Part shown: positions 1 through 8,388 of the stretch, one piece after another | Layout: every line of letters starts with the position of its first letter | How positions within the stretch are numbered: the first letter of the stretch is position 1 | Assembly (NCBI GenBank): GCA_028709805.1 | Contig: JAQUTL010000001.1 | Span: forward strand, 62,001-126,000 | Origin: Victivallaceae bacterium | GTDB lineage: Bacteria; Verrucomicrobiota; Lentisphaeria; Victivallales; Victivallaceae | DNA: 64,000 bases | Direction of reading: 5' to 3' | Made by a program: the position numbers and the translations under genes | Notes under the pieces: generated by a model | The model's database searches: none | Told to the model about the DNA's origin: nothing | What the model saw: only the letters and a program-made list of their open reading frames with translations

Positions 1-795
1 AACAATGTGGCGTTGTTCGGGGAGGGTGCGTCATCTTATGTGGTCAAGCTGTTTTTTGTTCCCGGAATCATCATCGCGCTGGCGCTGGCGGAAATGCTCA
101 GCGGCTGGCGGCGGGCGGCGGCACGGCGGCGCGGCGACTGGTTTTTTCTGCTGCTGCTGATTTGCGGTTACTGGTTTGCGACGGCGGCCTTTTACAATCT
201 GTCCAGATTCCGCGCTCCGCTGTTTCCGATTCTTTCGGTGTTTGCCGGAATGTTCGCGGTTGCGGCGGTGCGTCGCTTTTCCCTGTGCCGGCGCGGTTTT
301 TATCTGACGATGGCTCCCGCCCTTCTGACCGGGGTGTTTTTTGCTTTTGCCGGCTATGATTTTTACAGCGAAAACTGCGAAAACGCCGTGATCCGGGTCG
401 CGCGTCCGTCCGGCGTGACCGACGGGAATGTGATTCGGGACAACGGACCGTTCAGTTTCGGCGGCTGGAGCGAACTTAAGGTGAAGTCGGGTGACCGGCT
501 GGTCAAGCGGCTGGCCGGGTGTGACGGCGTCGGCGGGGTGGTGACGTTGAATGTTGTGCCGAACGGCGGCCGCCGGCTGCCGTTGTCCGTTGCGCTGGCG
601 GACGGAGCGGTATATTCCGGTGTTGACAAATTGACTTTTCCGGTTGCAGACTGTGGAAAAATCGAAATCAAGGTCGTTGCCAATCCGGGAGGAAGCGGAC
701 TGATCGTTGACCTTCACCGCGACTACGGGCGCACCGAGGTCAACGGCCGCCCCTCCGCCGGTGAACTGGTGCTTTCCGCCGCTTTGGAAAAATGA
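1..795 (+). CDS. C-terminal part of a polytopic membrane glycosyltransferase (GT39/ArnT-like), 5' end outside window
   Basis: Open from window start; hydrophobic segments with an SRFRAPLFPILSVFAG motif typical of GT39 C-terminal TM region. Confidence 0.55.
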   Translation, partial: NNVALFGEGASSYVVKLFFVPGIIIALALAEMLSGWRRAAARRRGDWFFLLLLICGYWFATAAFYNLSRFRAPLFPILSVFAGMFAVAAVRRFSLCRRGFYLTMAPALLTGVFFAFAGYDFYSENCENAVIRVARPSGVTDGNVIRDNGPFSFGGWSELKVKSGDRLVKRLAGCDGVGGVVTLNVVPNGGRRLPLSVALADGAVYSGVDKLTFPVADCGKIEIKVVANPGGSGLIVDLHRDYGRTEVNGRPSAGELVLSAALEK

Positions 796-834
796 CATCC
801 CCGCAGTTGCGCACGCTCCGGGCTGCCTCTGAGC

Positions 835-3800
835 TTACTTCAATAATCCAAGATCGCACAGCTGCTGCAGCGCGAGGCGGATTTTTTCCAAAGTTATCGG
901 CTTGAGCAGCACTCCGGTGAAGCCGCTCATGTCAAAATTGCTGCCGACTTCGCTGTCGGCGGTTACCGCGATGATCGGCAGTGTCCGGCAATCCGGAATT
1001 TCATGCAGCTTCGCCGTCAGTTCGCTGCCGTTGATTTCCGGCATCCACATGTCAGTAAACAGCACGTCGGGGTGCTCGCCGGCGGCGATGCGTTCAAGCA
1101 GCGGCGTATGGCTGGTCATGTATTCGGTATGCATTCCGATCTTGTTCAGCATGGAGGACAGCACCATGCAGTTGGTCTTCACATCATCGATCACCCATGC
1201 CGTTCCGCGGAATTTGCGCGTTGCGGCTGCACCGGTAGCTTTTACCTCCTTGTGCCGATGCCGGATGCTCGCATTGCGGAAGGTCACGAAGAACGTGCTG
1301 CCGACGCCGGGACGGCTGTTCAGCGTGATTTCTCCGTTCATCTTCTCGGTCAGTTTTTTGACTATGCTCAAACCGAGTCCGGTTCCGGCCACCGATCTGG
1401 TGCCTCGCGTCGGCTGTTCGATCTGATAGAATGGCTCAAATACCATTCTCTGCACTTCCGGGGCGATCCCGATACCGGTGTCGGCAACCGAAATGATAAT
1501 GTCGGCGGTTTCTGCGGTGACATTTTCCAGTTTAAGCTCAATTTGGATTCCGCCATGCTCGGTGAATTTCACCGCGTTGCCGGCGAGATTCACCAATATC
1601 TGCCGCAGCCGCGGCGCGCTCGACCAAATGTCCGGGACTTGTTCAGGAATTACCGCTGTCAGCTCAAGATGCTTCTTCGCCGCTATCTGCTGAAGCAGCA
1701 GTTTGATGTTTTTCAGTAATTCTTCCGGATCGACCCATTCGTATGAGACGTCAAGTTTGTCCGCTTCAAGTTTTGACATGTCGAGCACGTCGTTGATGAT
1801 GGTCAGCAGCGAGTTGCTTGCGCTGCGCATGTCCTTGAGGTGCTTCCTGATGTTTGGCGGCGGATTTTCCAGCTCAAGCAGCTCGCTGAACCCGACAATT
1901 GCGTTGAGCGGAGTGCGTATTTCATGACTCATTGTTGCCAAAAACGTTCCTTTGGCGGTATTGGCGGCTTCAGCAGCTTCGCGGGCCTGAATCAGATGGT
2001 CTCTCGCCATGGTTTCCAAAGTGGTGTCCACCACACTGACCAGAATATTCAGCAGTTTGCCGGACGAATCCGTCACCGGCATCGTGGAGACCAGATAGGT
2101 ATGACCGCCGCTCAAAGTCATTTCCATCTGAGTCGGTTTGCCGCTCTCCACCGTGGCCCGCACCGGACAGTGCTCCGGCAGAATCGGAAAATGACAACTT
2201 GACGAATTGCAGTTTTTACCGTCATGCGGCACATTGTACTGAACCGACCCCGGCCGCCACCGCTCGGCGGCCATATTGCGGCTTATCAGGCGGCATTGAG
2301 CGTCAAAAAGCATGATCGGAAGGTCGATATTGTTAAGAATAAGCGATTTTTCCCGTTCGCTCGAAAACAGTTTTTCAAACTGTGTACGGCGGAACAGCGC
2401 AAGTTCCACCGCATTGGCGGCCGCCCGGATGGTGCGTTCGTCCAGCTTGCTGATGTCGCGGTGCAGCCTGAAGCCGAGCGAAAACGCCCCCCACAGCCGG
2501 TTTTCAAAAAAGATCGGGGCGACAAGGAGCGAACTGATGCCGAGCTGGCGGTAGTATGTAATTGCATCGGCCGGCAGCATGTTGCAGTTTTTATCGTTTA
2601 TATCATCTATCATGATGGCCTGATGGGCGGACAGTCGTTCGTATCCCGATCCGTCATCCCGACGGAAACGTTTCGGTTCCGCTGGCGCGCTCCCGTTTTT
2701 TTCCTCGGCGGCGTTCCAGTGAAATGCAATTGAAATACCACTGTAATCGGCGGAGTAGATCGCGACATTGCTGTGATCGGCATTGGCCGGCAGCGCCACC
2801 CGGCGCAGCAGACTTTGAATGGTGCGGTCGAAATCAAGCCCTTCCGCCACCACGGACAGGCAGCCGTTGACTATGCGTTCGTTCTCAACATAATTGCGCA
2901 ACTCGGCCAGCAGTCTGGCTCGTTCGCCGTTGGCGTGTTCATCTTCGGTGACATCAATGATCAGAGTGAAAAGCAGAGAGTGGGTTTCGTCGATTTTCGC
3001 CGGCGATTTTATGATCCGGAAAATACGTTCTTCGCCCTTGATGCTCAGCTTGGATTTATATTCAATTTTACGTCCGGTTTTTGCGACTTCGGCGTCAATC
3101 TTGCCCATGGCGTCGATATAGTCGGCCGGGAAGATGGCGAGTTCGTCCGCATTTTTGCCGATTGCCGCGTCCGAGGCGACTCCGGTTATCGCGGTCATTT
3201 CAAGGTTCCAAAGCACATGCCGGTAGTTGTCGGTTGGATCTTTCGCCGTGATTCCGGCCGGACAGCTTGCCAACAGGCAGCTGACAATCTGAAGATTCCG
3301 GCGGGCTTCAAGCTCAAGAGCGTGTTCTTTGGTTATGTCGAAGCTGATGCCGAGGAGCATTTTTTTGTCGCCCGAAAGCGTAAGTCCGGATTTCAGTGTG
3401 TGCATGATGCGGACGCCGTCCGCCGCAGACAGCTCCTCCACAATATCAAGAACTTTGTTGCTTCCCAGCGCGGTTTGATCGTCATGAAGATACGTCTTCG
3501 CGGTAGCGGCGGGAAACAGCTCGAAATCGGTTTTGCCGATTATTTCCGTCATGGCCATTCCAAGACCGTCGGCCATGGCGCGATTGGCCAGAATGTAGCG
3601 GCTTTCATCGGCGCAATCTTTAAGAAACACCATACACGGCAGGTTGTCCAGCACCGACGAAAGCAGCACGTTGGCATTGCGGTACTTGTGTTCTGCTTCA
3701 ACGAATTCGGTTATATCGTGCAGCGCCAGCACCGAGCCAATGATCCGGCCGGCGCCGTCGATCAGCGGACCGGCCGCGCCTTCAACCAGCCGGTGTGATC

Positions 3801-5559
3801 CGTTGTGGCCGATCAGCGCGGTGTCGGCCGTGATGTTGACGTGGCGTCTCTCCGTCATCGCGGTCAGCGATGGCGAAGCCGATTCTCGATTGCCTGAGCT
3901 GCTGCGGAGCCTGAGCAGCTCCGAGAGCTGCAGCCCGATCAGATCCTGGCCGGGCAGCCCCATCATTCTGACCGCCGCCGGGTTGCATATGGTTATAGTG
4001 TCATTCCCGTCGGTGGCGACAACGGCGTCGGAGATGGATTCGAGTGTCAGGCGCAGCCGGTCGGCGGCGGCCTCGCGATCGAGCATCGCCCGGTGCAACT
4101 CGTCGATATTTTCGGAATACCAGAGCACACAGTCCGGCCCGAACCGGCGCGACGGCAGCCGGACGAAGATCGCCATGCGGTGTTCCCCGGCGATGTTATA
4201 AGTCTTTTTCTGCATCTCATCCGGACATGACCGTACTTCGGCCAGCATGCGCTGAAATTCGGAGCGGTACGGTTCCGGCATGTAATCCACAGCGGAGACT
4301 TCCGGATTCGGCAGTGTTTTTTTCTTAATGTCCGTTGTTGTGAGCAGCCCGAACAGCATGCGGTTGTCTTTATCGACCAGCCCGACCCGCAGCGGCAGGT
4401 TGTGAAAAATCTCCGCGATCATTCCGTCGCGCCGGCGTATCCGCTGGAGTCGCAATATCACCAGCAGCATTATAAGCATTCCGATCACGCCGCTGCCGGC
4501 AATATACAGTATCAGCGGCCAGACCGGTTCCGGCGGCGGGTTCAAGACGATCGCTTCCGGCGGTATCTCCGTCAGTTCTGCGCCAAGCGACGCCAGCACC
4601 TTGTAGTCAACCGTCAGCGGCGGCGATTCGTTTTTGAACGCGATTCCGGCTGCCGATTTGTCGCTCAGCGCCCGGTCGGTGAGTGCGGCGATTATGTTGC
4701 CGTAGTTTTCGGCCGTCAACAACCGTTCGCCGGCCAGTCCGGCGCCGCGCCCCTCGTCGCTGAACGAAAACACCGGAACTTTATAGGCGGCGGACAATGC
4801 CGAGATGAAGTCGCGCTCCGTGATCGGTTCGTTGCTGTAGTCGGTTTTCCAGCCGTCGATGATGACAATCGGCCGGCCGTTGGTTTTGCCGATTTCGGCA
4901 ATGATGTTTTCCGGCGTGCTTTCTTGGCCGGACAGACAATGCACCCGGTGGTTTGGCAGCAGCAGTCTGAGCCGGTAATTCATTTCATTGAGCTGCTCGT
5001 GAGTTAATTCCGATGCGAAGGAGAGGACGATGTCGGAACATAAAGGAAAGAGTCTCGCCGCCTGTGCGGCGATATTTTCCGGAGCGTCGTAGATTATGGT
5101 TCCGGTGATGTTTTCATACTGGGCGCGCAGGTTTTGCAGCCCGTCACGGGGCATTCGCGCGGCGATGACCGGTTGCGTCAGGCCGATGGCATCGCGTTCT
5201 TCAATCAGAAATCTGGCGATGGCGGCGTCAAAAGTGATTATTGCGCCGCAGTCGGCGCTGGACAGTTCCGTCTTCAAATCGTCAATCGTCCGCTTGCGTC
5301 GGAAGGTTCCGGCCGGTCCCGGCGCGATATAGCGGATGTGGGGGTGAATGGCGCGGTCATTATCGCGCAACGCCGCGGCGGTCTGAATCAGTACGCCGTC
5401 CAGCCAGCCGGACTTCAGGTCAACCGGAGCAACAAGCAACACCGCCGTCGGCTTGGACTCTTCGGCGCTGTCGGCTGATGGAAAAATCGACAAGACCGAA
5501 ATTACAATAAGAAATTTTATAATTTTCACAAAACCAACTCCCTGTCCCCTCTCATGCAC
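835..5559 (-). CDS. Hybrid sensor histidine kinase: signal peptide, ABC substrate-binding-like periplasmic domain, TM, multiple PAS, GAF, HisKA, HATPase_c, receiver
   Basis: MSHEIRTPLNAIVGFSELL (HisKA), VADTGIGIAPE and GTGLGLSIVKKL (HATPase), VIDDVKTN...LFTDMWMPEINGSEL (REC). Confidence 0.9.
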   Translation of the reverse strand: MHERGQGVGFVKIIKFLIVISVLSIFPSADSAEESKPTAVLLVAPVDLKSGWLDGVLIQTAAALRDNDRAIHPHIRYIAPGPAGTFRRKRTIDDLKTELSSADCGAIITFDAAIARFLIEERDAIGLTQPVIAARMPRDGLQNLRAQYENITGTIIYDAPENIAAQAARLFPLCSDIVLSFASELTHEQLNEMNYRLRLLLPNHRVHCLSGQESTPENIIAEIGKTNGRPIVIIDGWKTDYSNEPITERDFISALSAAYKVPVFSFSDEGRGAGLAGERLLTAENYGNIIAALTDRALSDKSAAGIAFKNESPPLTVDYKVLASLGAELTEIPPEAIVLNPPPEPVWPLILYIAGSGVIGMLIMLLVILRLQRIRRRDGMIAEIFHNLPLRVGLVDKDNRMLFGLLTTTDIKKKTLPNPEVSAVDYMPEPYRSEFQRMLAEVRSCPDEMQKKTYNIAGEHRMAIFVRLPSRRFGPDCVLWYSENIDELHRAMLDREAAADRLRLTLESISDAVVATDGNDTITICNPAAVRMMGLPGQDLIGLQLSELLRLRSSSGNRESASPSLTAMTERRHVNITADTALIGHNGSHRLVEGAAGPLIDGAGRIIGSVLALHDITEFVEAEHKYRNANVLLSSVLDNLPCMVFLKDCADESRYILANRAMADGLGMAMTEIIGKTDFELFPAATAKTYLHDDQTALGSNKVLDIVEELSAADGVRIMHTLKSGLTLSGDKKMLLGISFDITKEHALELEARRNLQIVSCLLASCPAGITAKDPTDNYRHVLWNLEMTAITGVASDAAIGKNADELAIFPADYIDAMGKIDAEVAKTGRKIEYKSKLSIKGEERIFRIIKSPAKIDETHSLLFTLIIDVTEDEHANGERARLLAELRNYVENERIVNGCLSVVAEGLDFDRTIQSLLRRVALPANADHSNVAIYSADYSGISIAFHWNAAEEKNGSAPAEPKRFRRDDGSGYERLSAHQAIMIDDINDKNCNMLPADAITYYRQLGISSLLVAPIFFENRLWGAFSLGFRLHRDISKLDERTIRAAANAVELALFRRTQFEKLFSSEREKSLILNNIDLPIMLFDAQCRLISRNMAAERWRPGSVQYNVPHDGKNCNSSSCHFPILPEHCPVRATVESGKPTQMEMTLSGGHTYLVSTMPVTDSSGKLLNILVSVVDTTLETMARDHLIQAREAAEAANTAKGTFLATMSHEIRTPLNAIVGFSELLELENPPPNIRKHLKDMRSASNSLLTIINDVLDMSKLEADKLDVSYEWVDPEELLKNIKLLLQQIAAKKHLELTAVIPEQVPDIWSSAPRLRQILVNLAGNAVKFTEHGGIQIELKLENVTAETADIIISVADTGIGIAPEVQRMVFEPFYQIEQPTRGTRSVAGTGLGLSIVKKLTEKMNGEITLNSRPGVGSTFFVTFRNASIRHRHKEVKATGAAATRKFRGTAWVIDDVKTNCMVLSSMLNKIGMHTEYMTSHTPLLERIAAGEHPDVLFTDMWMPEINGSELTAKLHEIPDCRTLPIIAVTADSEVGSNFDMSGFTGVLLKPITLEKIRLALQQLCDLGLLK

Positions 5560-5704
5560 GCATCCTCCCTAATTATTATCATATCATAGTTTGCGCCTTT
5601 GTCAAGTTTGATTATTTGCGCCCTTGGTCGTCTTATTCAAATAAAAGCAAAAAAAAAGCGCAGGCCGGCTTGAATGGCGGCGTGACACTGATATAGTTAT
5701 AGTA

Positions 5705-6070
5705 TTGAATCGGATTAATTATCGGAGAAGATTTATGGAACTGAAATCTTACGAACGCGATGGCGCGGAAGTAATTGAGATCAATGGACGGCTGGACGCC
5801 GAATTTGCGGAGACGCTTCGCTCGGAATTTCTCAAGCTTATAGCATCTCACCGTAAGTTTGTGCTTGACCTCGCTGGAATGGATTATCTGGACAGTACCG
5901 GGCTTGGTGCAATCGTGTTTTGCCTGAAAAGCAGCAACGAATACAATGGGAAACTGGTTCTGGCAAATCTCGGCAGCAAGCCGCGCATGATCTTCACCAT
6001 AACCAGAGCATCAAAGATATTTGAAATTTACGATGACCTTGACTCTGCGCTTGAAGCGGTGAGATCCTGA
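5705..6070 (+). CDS. STAS-domain anti-sigma factor antagonist-like protein
   Basis: INGRLDAEFAETL...FVLDLAGMDYLDSTGLGAIV typical STAS signature. Confidence 0.9.
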   Translation: MNRINYRRRFMELKSYERDGAEVIEINGRLDAEFAETLRSEFLKLIASHRKFVLDLAGMDYLDSTGLGAIVFCLKSSNEYNGKLVLANLGSKPRMIFTITRASKIFEIYDDLDSALEAVRS

Positions 6071-6109
6071 CGTAGGCCGGTTGCCGACCGGGGAGAGGAC
6101 TGGAACGTA

Positions 6110-6850
6110 ATGTGCGCCAAATCCTACAGAAAAAATATTGCCGACCGTGACCGCGAAGAGCTTATGAATCTGTTGCTGTCTCGGGCGGACCGCCGGGTTT
6201 CCCGTCGCGCACAGCGCAAGATCATGGTGTGGAAATTCACCGTGAAAAGCGCTTATTTCTGCAAGCGTCTGTTCGATATATTGGGCAGCATGCTCATTCT
6301 TCTCGTTCTGTCGCCGGTTTTCATCATAACCGCATTGCTGGTTAAGCTGGATTCTCCCGGTCCGATCATCTATCGGCAGACCAGAGTCGGGCGCGACGGA
6401 CGCCATTTCAATTTTTACAAATTCCGCAGCATGTACGTTGACGCCGACAGAAGAAAAGCCGCGATGATGGCCGAAAACGAGTCGGCCGACGGCGTGATCT
6501 TCAAAATGAAACGCGACCCCAGAATCACCCGCGTCGGCCGGTTCATCCGCAAGTTCAGCATCGACGAACTGCCGCAGATATTCAACGTGCTCACCGGCGA
6601 TATGAGCCTGGTCGGGCCGCGTCCGCCGTTGCCGTCGGAGGTTGATCTCTATACGCTTGACGACCGGAAGCGGCTTAACGTCACGCCGGGCATTACCGGA
6701 TTGTGGCAGGTTTCCGGGCGCAGCGACATTCCGTTCAAGCGGCAGGTTCAGCTGGACAAGGAGTACATCAAGAGCCAGTCGGTATGGACCGATCTGGTGA
6801 TAATGTTAAAGACCATTCCGGCGGTATTCACCGGTCGCGGGGCGTATTGA
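6110..6850 (+). CDS. Polyprenyl-phosphate sugar transferase (initiating EPS transferase, WcaJ/WbaP-type)
   Basis: KRLFDILGS...KFRSM...RKFSIDELPQIFNVLTGDMSLVGPRPPLPSEV...PGITGLWQVSGRS. Confidence 0.95.
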   Translation: MCAKSYRKNIADRDREELMNLLLSRADRRVSRRAQRKIMVWKFTVKSAYFCKRLFDILGSMLILLVLSPVFIITALLVKLDSPGPIIYRQTRVGRDGRHFNFYKFRSMYVDADRRKAAMMAENESADGVIFKMKRDPRITRVGRFIRKFSIDELPQIFNVLTGDMSLVGPRPPLPSEVDLYTLDDRKRLNVTPGITGLWQVSGRSDIPFKRQVQLDKEYIKSQSVWTDLVIMLKTIPAVFTGRGAY

Positions 6851-6854
6851 AAAT

Positions 6855-8249
6855 ATGAAATGCATCATCAACTGCACACAGAGTTCGACGGCATGGATCA
6901 CCGAAGCCTTTCCCGGCTTGTCGCCGTATATGCTCAGTATCGGCAACAAGCCGTATCTGGAGTATTTGCTGGATTTCTGCACGCTGGCCGGAATTGCGGA
7001 CGTGCTGGTGGCATCGGCCGATCCCGGCGCCGAATGGCGCTATGCTCTTGATGGCGCTGAACGTTGGAGTCTTAAAATCTCCTATTGTAAAAACGCCGAT
7101 GATTTAAGGGGACGGCCGCTCGTCGACGCATTCGCCGACTTTGTCGATGGTGACGACACACTGCTGTTTCAGGGTATATTCATGCCGGTATATGACAAGC
7201 GCGATTTTAAAATGCCGGAGTATTCCGCCGATGGTATTGTCGCCGAGCTGACGCCGGCCGGCGATGGATATATGATAATCGGCCGGCGGGCGCCGGTCGG
7301 CGCTCAGACGGAAAACCGGTTTGGCCGGATGGCCCCCCCCGCGGTTGAACGCATGGACTCCATACTTTCGTTTTACGAAATCAACATGAAGTTGGTTTAT
7401 GGTGACGGCGTCCGTTACAATATGCCTGGATATTCCAGCGAACCGAACGTCTACATCGGCCGCAACGTGGTCATTGCCGCCGCTTCGGAGGTGACGCAGC
7501 CGGTGATGCTCGGAGACTCCCTGCGGCTGGAGCGCGGCACGCGAATCGGCCCCGGCGCTGTGATCGGCAACAATTCGCTGGTTGACACCGGAACCGATGT
7601 CTCCGACTCAGTGGTGATCGGAAATTCGTATATCGGCCGGGAAATGGATATTTGCGGAAAGGTGATATACCGGAAGAGTATATTTGACCCGGCGTCCGGC
7701 GAGCGGCTGGACATTAACGATTCGTCGATGTTGACGCTGATGCTTCAGGACGGCAACGCGTTCATCTCCATCAAGCAGCGACTTATCGGCCTGATGGTGC
7801 TCCTGATTCAGGTTATACCGTTCGTGCTGCTGCGTCCGTTCATCAAATTGCAGAGCGAAAATGTCGAGTGCTACATGTTCCAGAACCATACGCCCCGGTG
7901 TCGCCGGCTTAAGCTGTATTGTCCGGACAAACCGGCCGGCAACATGGCGGGATGTTATTTCCGCAAATTGAGTCTGGACGTATTCCATCTGCTGCCGCTG
8001 GTGTTTTGCGGGGAGTTGCGGCTGGTCGGCAACTATCTGCTTCCGGTAAACGAGCGGAACGGGAAAATACTTTCCCATTTGAAAGATTATGCGCCTGGGT
8101 TGTTTTCGTTAACTCAGCTTAACGAACATGAGAAGGACCCGGATAAACTTGAAATGGATGAGGTGTATTACGCCTATCACGCCGGATTCTGGCTGAATAT
8201 AAGATTGCTGGTGCGCATAATGGTTCAGCGGCTGATGACCCAATATTGA
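6855..8249 (+). CDS. Nucleotidyltransferase-like + left-handed beta-helix protein fused to a degenerate sugar-transferase-like C-terminal domain
   Basis: N-terminal sugar nucleotidyltransferase-like region, hexapeptide-like IGPGAVIGNNSLVD...SVVIGNSYIG; C-terminal TM plus FRKLSLDVFHLLPLVFCGELRLVGNYLLP resembling the bacterial sugar transferase motif. Confidence 0.65.
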   Translation: MKCIINCTQSSTAWITEAFPGLSPYMLSIGNKPYLEYLLDFCTLAGIADVLVASADPGAEWRYALDGAERWSLKISYCKNADDLRGRPLVDAFADFVDGDDTLLFQGIFMPVYDKRDFKMPEYSADGIVAELTPAGDGYMIIGRRAPVGAQTENRFGRMAPPAVERMDSILSFYEINMKLVYGDGVRYNMPGYSSEPNVYIGRNVVIAAASEVTQPVMLGDSLRLERGTRIGPGAVIGNNSLVDTGTDVSDSVVIGNSYIGREMDICGKVIYRKSIFDPASGERLDINDSSMLTLMLQDGNAFISIKQRLIGLMVLLIQVIPFVLLRPFIKLQSENVECYMFQNHTPRCRRLKLYCPDKPAGNMAGCYFRKLSLDVFHLLPLVFCGELRLVGNYLLPVNERNGKILSHLKDYAPGLFSLTQLNEHEKDPDKLEMDEVYYAYHAGFWLNIRLLVRIMVQRLMTQY

Positions 8250-8388
8250 TTTGGAGCGTTTTTTTTGGCCGGATATGTCTTGACGGGTTTGATTTTTTCA
8301 TCAATGCGGATTATGTTATCTTATAATAATAATAAGACAGTTGTTTCATGCTGTCAATCTGACCGAATGTGGGAAGGGCTTATAGATA

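Noticed and set aside
5590-5630. Imperfect direct repeat TTTGCGCC...TTTGCGCCC in the divergent promoter region
   Set aside because: Short and imperfect; may be chance, no regulator to link
8250-8388. AT-rich TTATAATAATAATAAG stretch as a possible sigma-70 promoter
   Set aside because: No -35 element at acceptable spacing could be identified by eye
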